A DNA stretch of 11,476 nt from Cytidiella melzeri (taxonomy: Eukaryota > Basidiomycota > Agaricomycetes > Polyporales > Irpicaceae), in the NCBI GenBank assembly GCA_022592445.1, contig JABYQR010000702.1:1-11476 (forward strand), given 5' to 3'. This document shows, in pieces, positions 8,171-11,476 of the stretch; position 1 is the stretch's first letter, and the number at the start of each line of letters is the position of its first letter. A program made the position numbers and the translations under genes. A model generated the notes under the pieces. That model searched no databases. It was not told the origin of the DNA and worked only from the letters and a program-made list of their open reading frames with translations.

Positions 8171-8358
8171 CTATTGTTCTATTGTTCCTCTTCCATTGAT
8201 GGGGATTCCCCAGGGATTCCCCCAGGTCTTATTGTTCTATTGTTCTATTGTTCTAGTTCTATTGTTCTACGTACCCTGGTCCTTGACAGTTACTCCGGTC
8301 CTTGACAGTTACTCAGGTCCTTGACAGTTACCCCGGGTTCCTTATTGTTCTATTGTTA
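8171..8358. repeat. Scattered TATTGTTC short tandem repeats
   Basis: The 8-mer TATTGTTC (ctattgtt register) occurs in three runs: 8171-8187, 8229-8270 and 8342-8358. Between the first two lies a doubled GGGATTCCCC word at 8201-8224. The runs look like slippage-prone minisatellite typical of element promoters or LTR U3 regions. Confidence 0.75.
8278..8334. repeat. 19-bp tandem repeat, three copies
   Basis: GGTCCTTGACAGTTACTCC (8278-8296) is followed directly by two more copies (8297-8315, 8316-8334) differing only near their last three bases. It lies about 90 bp upstream of the TATA box and could serve as an upstream activating repeat; that role is inference. Confidence 0.85.
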
Positions 8359-8422
8359 CTCCAGTCCCACAGTTACTCCAGTCCCTAGTGTGGGAACTGG
8401 TGCACAGACCACCTAGACACAG

Positions 8423-8430
8423 TATATATA
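8423..8430 (+). promoter_or_regulatory. TATA box within the insertion
   Basis: TATATATA is followed by a pyrimidine-rich stretch and, about 60 bp on, a GTGAGT donor. A Pol II start near 8450-8460 would fit. A transcript from here, after removal of 8488-8548, reads open into the downstream endonuclease/RT frame, with a first in-frame ATG at 8726. Confidence 0.45.
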
Positions 8431-8466
8431 GTACCCCTTACCCTCCCTGGTTCTGCATCTTGACCT

Positions 8467-8548
8467 CTTCGTCATTTGCACTGCCAGGTGAGTTACTCAA
8501 TGTAACCTAGTATAAGCATGCTATTAACTTCGTCATTTGCACTGCCAG
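8467..8548 (+). repeat. 21-bp direct repeat bounding an intron-like segment
   Basis: An exact 21-bp sequence ending CACTGCCAG occurs at 8467-8487 and 8528-8548, period 61. The first copy is followed by GTGAGT; the second ends in CCAG. Thus 8488-8548 looks like a 61-bp intron whose 3' end duplicates the end of the exon before it, with TTAAC as a possible branch site. Splicing would remove one repeat copy seamlessly. Confidence 0.7.
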
Positions 8549-8659
8549 TATCCGGCCTCTGTGCCTGCTGCCTGCTTATCATCGACTTTGACCTTGCTGT
8601 CGTCGTTGGAGATCCCCTTCCACTTTCCCCTCACATCCACTTCACCCTTGTTTAGGGTT

Positions 8660-11476
8660 TATCAGTCTATCAGCAGTCGCTCCGCGACAGAACCGTTCTG
8701 GGGACACATTAAAAATGTTGCCTCCATGACGAACAGAGAGGGTGAAGCGTACATGCAAACAGTCACCCACCGTGAGTTCATCAGTATTGGTGCTCAGGAA
8801 AAAGCGCGAGCAATGGTGTTCGTGAACAAGCGTTGGAAAGCGCATATGCCTCGGCTGCGGTCTGACCTCATTAATCATAATGACATCAACTGCGTTGCAA
8901 TGGATATTGGAGATAGAGTCATGACCTTCTTAAATGTCTACAATTCTCATGAAGCAAACTCGGCTCTCACTTACCTGGAGAATCATGTTTCTACATTACC
9001 ACACATTACTTTTATGTGTGGGGACTTCAATATTCGCCACCCAAATTGGGATAAGAACGAACGAACTAATCGTCGCCCTCGCTATTTAAGACAAGGGGAC
9101 GATCTCATTGCTCTTTCTGAGATGGAGCTGGGACTTGTGCTACTTAATGACCCGTACGGGCCTCCAACGTGGCGCTCAAACAATTCGGACAATCGTCCAG
9201 GTGTACTCGATTTGGTGTGGGCAGATCCGGCATATATTCCGGGCTCGTTACACATCAACTCTGATGGTCGTAATAATAGTGACCACTCCATATTGGAATG
9301 GGATGTATATGTTGATAGTAAGCCTGAGATTGGGCCTACAATTGGCAAAGTATCTGCAGCAGGGCGTGAATTTGTCAAACGCGTGCGGAAGGGCATTGAT
9401 CTTATCCTACGGGATGAGGAGTACAGTTCGAGGGAACTAGTGGAAGATGCAACAGAGCGCTTCAACCTATGGGCGCAAGAAGCATGGAATAGCTTGGCTG
9501 CTGTGCCAGACTTGAGCCAAGCGGCAAAAGGGTGGTGGAATGCTGAATGTTCTGCTGCTGCAAAAGCTTCTAGGATTGCTCGGAAAGTATCGGATGATGC
9601 TTCGAGGGCATATCGAAAAGCGACCAAAGTAAACATGGTCAACTATTCGCAATCTCATGCGGAAGAATGTGCTGATGCCTTTGCTGATGCAGAGGACAAG
9701 TGGAAAGATGCTCAGAGAGAGTTGCGTAAAGCAACAAACCGAGCAAAAAGGAGTTTCTTTGATTGCACAATTCAGAGAATCCACCACCAAAAAGTTTGGG
9801 ATGTTGTTGGCTGGGTCAAGCCGCGCCCCATTGACTCAACAACGGGCATTATAGGCCCTGATGGGAAGCCATGTTCCACCAAAGAGCAGCTTGCGGAGGC
9901 GTTCCAAGAGCAGTTCTGTCCTAGTATTCAGCGACCAGTTGATGAGAAATACATTGAGCTGATCCCCCAGGCCCCTGAGAGGGAGTGGGCAGACTTCAGC
10001 TTGGCGGAAATCCTTGAGGAGTTGAAGAAGACATCAAATATGTCTGCACCAGGCCCAGATCACCTGTCATGGTTCTGGCTGAAACGCATTGTCATTCAAG
10101 GCCCTTATGACTTTAGTTGCAAGGACTTTGAGGATAAAGGAGATGCTACAGCAGCATCTAGGGTCCGGCATCTGTTTAACGGATGCATTAAGTTTGGTGT
10201 GTTCCCGTCTGCATTCAAAGAGTCAAAGACAGTGATCATACCCAAACCAAATAAACCGGATTACACGAAGCCCAAAGCGTATCGTCCGATAGTCTTGCTA
10301 AATTGTATTGGCAAGTTGCTAGAAAAAGTCATAGCGAAGCGATTACAATTTGAATCGCAGAAGTTTGGCATTACTCATCCATGCCAGTTTGGCGGAACGA
10401 TGCAGCATTCAACTACGGATGCAGGAGTGCAAGTTGTTCACAACGTGCGAGAAGGATGGGCGAGGAATAGGTTGTCCTCTGCTCTTCTGGTAGACGTGGC
10501 GCAGTTTTTCCCGTCGGTCAACCACACTATAGCCACTGGCGTGTTTAGACGGCAGGGCTTTAATTCAAAAATCTGCAACTTCTTTGAGGATTACTTCAGG
10601 GGCCGTATGACCAAATTCTGCTTCCAAGGGTCTGAGACAGACCCCAAGGATTGCTCGGTAGGAGCAGGGCAGGGCGCTGTCTTATCTCCACCGTTAACAG
10701 CATTGTACCTAGCTCTGGCTCTACATCATGTGGCGCCCACGAACCAGGTGCTTGAGGGGGATCAAACCCTGCAATTCTTTGTTGATGATGGGTGGATACA
10801 TGTATTTGGCCCTCCAATGGCAAAAGCGCGCATTAACCAACAACTTATAGCAAACACTAGGTTGCTGGAACGCATATATGTAAAAATGATCGATGCCATG
10901 AGAATGGCAGGGTTAGAAGTGGAAGGGGATAAGACCGAACTTATCCACTTCAGAAATAGCACCAAACCTTGGAGCCCAGGTGAACCTTTGGGCCCAAGTG
11001 TGAATTTGACAAGCCATAACGGGACAGTAATTGTCATTAAGCCTAAGGAGGTTGTACGATACCTGGGCTTCTTTTTCACTCCTAGACTTACATGGAGGGA
11101 GCACATAAGACGGTATGCTAACAAGGCGTGTAGCACTGTCAATGCGTTGCGATTACTTGGTATTTCTCAACGAGGATTTAATCCTTATCATAAGAGACGG
11201 TTATACATCTCTAACGTGCTTCCAGTCCTACTCTACGGTGCACAACTGTGGTGGGATCCCAATTGGAAGCGACAGAAATGGATTGCGAAAGAGCTTCAAC
11301 TTGCTCAGTCGCGAGCCGCGAGGTGGATCACAGGTGGCTTTAAGACCACTCCGATTGGTGCGCTTGAGATGATGGCTGGGCTCATTCCCATCCGACACCA
11401 GTAGACAAATTTATGTCGAAAGCTGCTCTTAGAGTGAGAACAGTGCATCGAGGTCACCCCCTCCGGGCTAATCTCC
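8660..11476 (+). pseudogene. LINE ORF, C-terminal part: rest of endonuclease, reverse transcriptase and post-RT region
   Basis: The frame runs from YQSISSRSATEP at 8660 to TAG 11402-11404. Endonuclease motifs: CGDFN (GDFN at 9020-9031) and SDHS (from 9278). A coiled, Ala/Lys/Arg-rich linker covers about 9500-9790. Reverse transcriptase motifs: YRPIVLLN, motif A LLVDVAQFFPSVNH (Asp 10493-10495), motif B GAGQGAVLSPP, motif C FFVDDGW (Asp pair 10784-10789), motif D GLEVEGDKTELIHF. After RT come LPVLLYGAQLWW and GGFKTTPIGALEMMAGLIPIRH, typical of LINE proteins. At about 11399 one base appears lost: the next frame continues as VDKFMSKAALRVRT to the window end, so the protein extended further. All catalytic residues checked are present. 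An ATG at 8537 opens the frame formally but lies in the inserted element, not the LINE. Confidence 0.88.

Larger units (their letters stand above)
8036..8659. mobile_element. About 624-bp insertion inside the LINE endonuclease
   Basis: LINE coding sequence stops after ...GCCTATC (8029-8035) and resumes at TATCAG (8660). Removing 628 bp leaves one TATC and restores the frame exactly as ...FTALGAYQSISSRSATEP, so TATC is the likely 4-bp target duplication. A 5-bp alternative, TTAGG at 8023-8027 and 8652-8656, would leave a frameshift. The insert has no ORF of its own. It carries minisatellites, a TATA box (8423-8430), a pyrimidine-rich stretch after it and an intron-like segment. That is what an LTR or element promoter looks like, but the ends are not TG...CA, so the class stays open. 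Confidence 0.65.
6189..11476 (+). mobile_element. Non-LTR retrotransposon (LINE), interrupted, 3' end outside the window
   Basis: In order: tRNA-like Pol III promoter region (6191-6263), an ORF-free leader to about 7336, a Ser/Pro-rich N-terminal extension, an apurinic-type endonuclease, a reverse transcriptase, and the start of the post-RT region. No RNase H, 3' UTR or tail is visible because the window ends. The coding frame carries two single-base deletions and one insertion, so this copy is probably dead. No separate gag-like ORF1 is recognised. The architecture (EN then RT) fits fungal LINEs such as the Tad group, but clade assignment would need a tree. The left boundary is set by where the 174-bp repeat ends. 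Confidence 0.8.

Noticed and set aside
8278..8334. CRISPR-like repeat array
   Set aside because: The three 19-bp units are contiguous with no spacers; it is a minisatellite in a eukaryotic repeat.
8537..8659. ATG at 8537 as the start of a 955-aa LINE protein
   Set aside because: The first 41 residues come from the inserted element and overlap the intron-like segment; LINE similarity starts only at YQSISSRS (8660).
8062..8659. Classic solo LTR beginning TGTTAC at 8062
   Set aside because: No matching CA end or 5-bp target duplication was found on the right; the frame-restoring boundary is TATC at 8032-8035 and 8660-8663.

Overview
The window looks like repeat-rich DNA of a basidiomycete fungus, most likely an Agaricomycete. 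Coding sequence is broken by many short GT-AG introns of 49-62 bp. The first gene resembles a multicopy protein type of mushroom-forming fungi (the family I remember as DUF6729). The second half is a fungal-type LINE retrotransposon. I see no bacterial operon, rRNA, intact tRNA gene or CRISPR array.

Region 1 (3-3991, plus strand): one large, 5'-truncated, transposase-like gene. Removing eleven introns, all with GT-AG ends and matching phases, joins what look like unrelated ORFs into one reading frame of about 1120 codons. It has an N-terminal paired-CxxC zinc-binding region, an RNase H-like core with candidate D, D and E residues, a Pro/Ser/Thr-rich linker, and a C-terminal zinc-knuckle-like motif. 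Only two defects remain, in-frame TGA codons at 183-185 and 3581-3583. It is a young pseudogene, or a live gene with two errors.

Region 2 (3992-6014): mostly non-coding, with signs of small DNA elements. There is a hairpin at 4326-4371, a 19-bp exact inverted repeat at 4398-4416 and 5362-5380 that may bound an approximately 983-bp element, a weak two-exon minus-strand ORF inside it (4673-5076), and a fold-back structure at 5392-5493.

Region 3 (6015-11476): a non-LTR retrotransposon running off the right edge. Its apparent left end carries a tRNA-like Pol III promoter (consensus A and B boxes), followed by about 1.1 kb without ORFs, then the endonuclease and reverse transcriptase. The ORF is damaged by a one-base deletion near 7548-7553, an insertion of about 624 bp at 8036-8659 inside the endonuclease, and a one-base deletion near 11399. 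The insertion carries a TATA box, minisatellites and an intron-like segment bounded by a 21-bp direct repeat. A 174-bp sequence spanning the LINE/insertion junction is repeated at 6015-6188, immediately left of the LINE 5' end, so the locus was built by nested or rearranging events.

The genes do not form a pathway. The window is a layered mobile-element landscape: a transposase-like gene, a candidate TIR element, and a LINE hit by another element. All family names come from pattern recognition without database searches.
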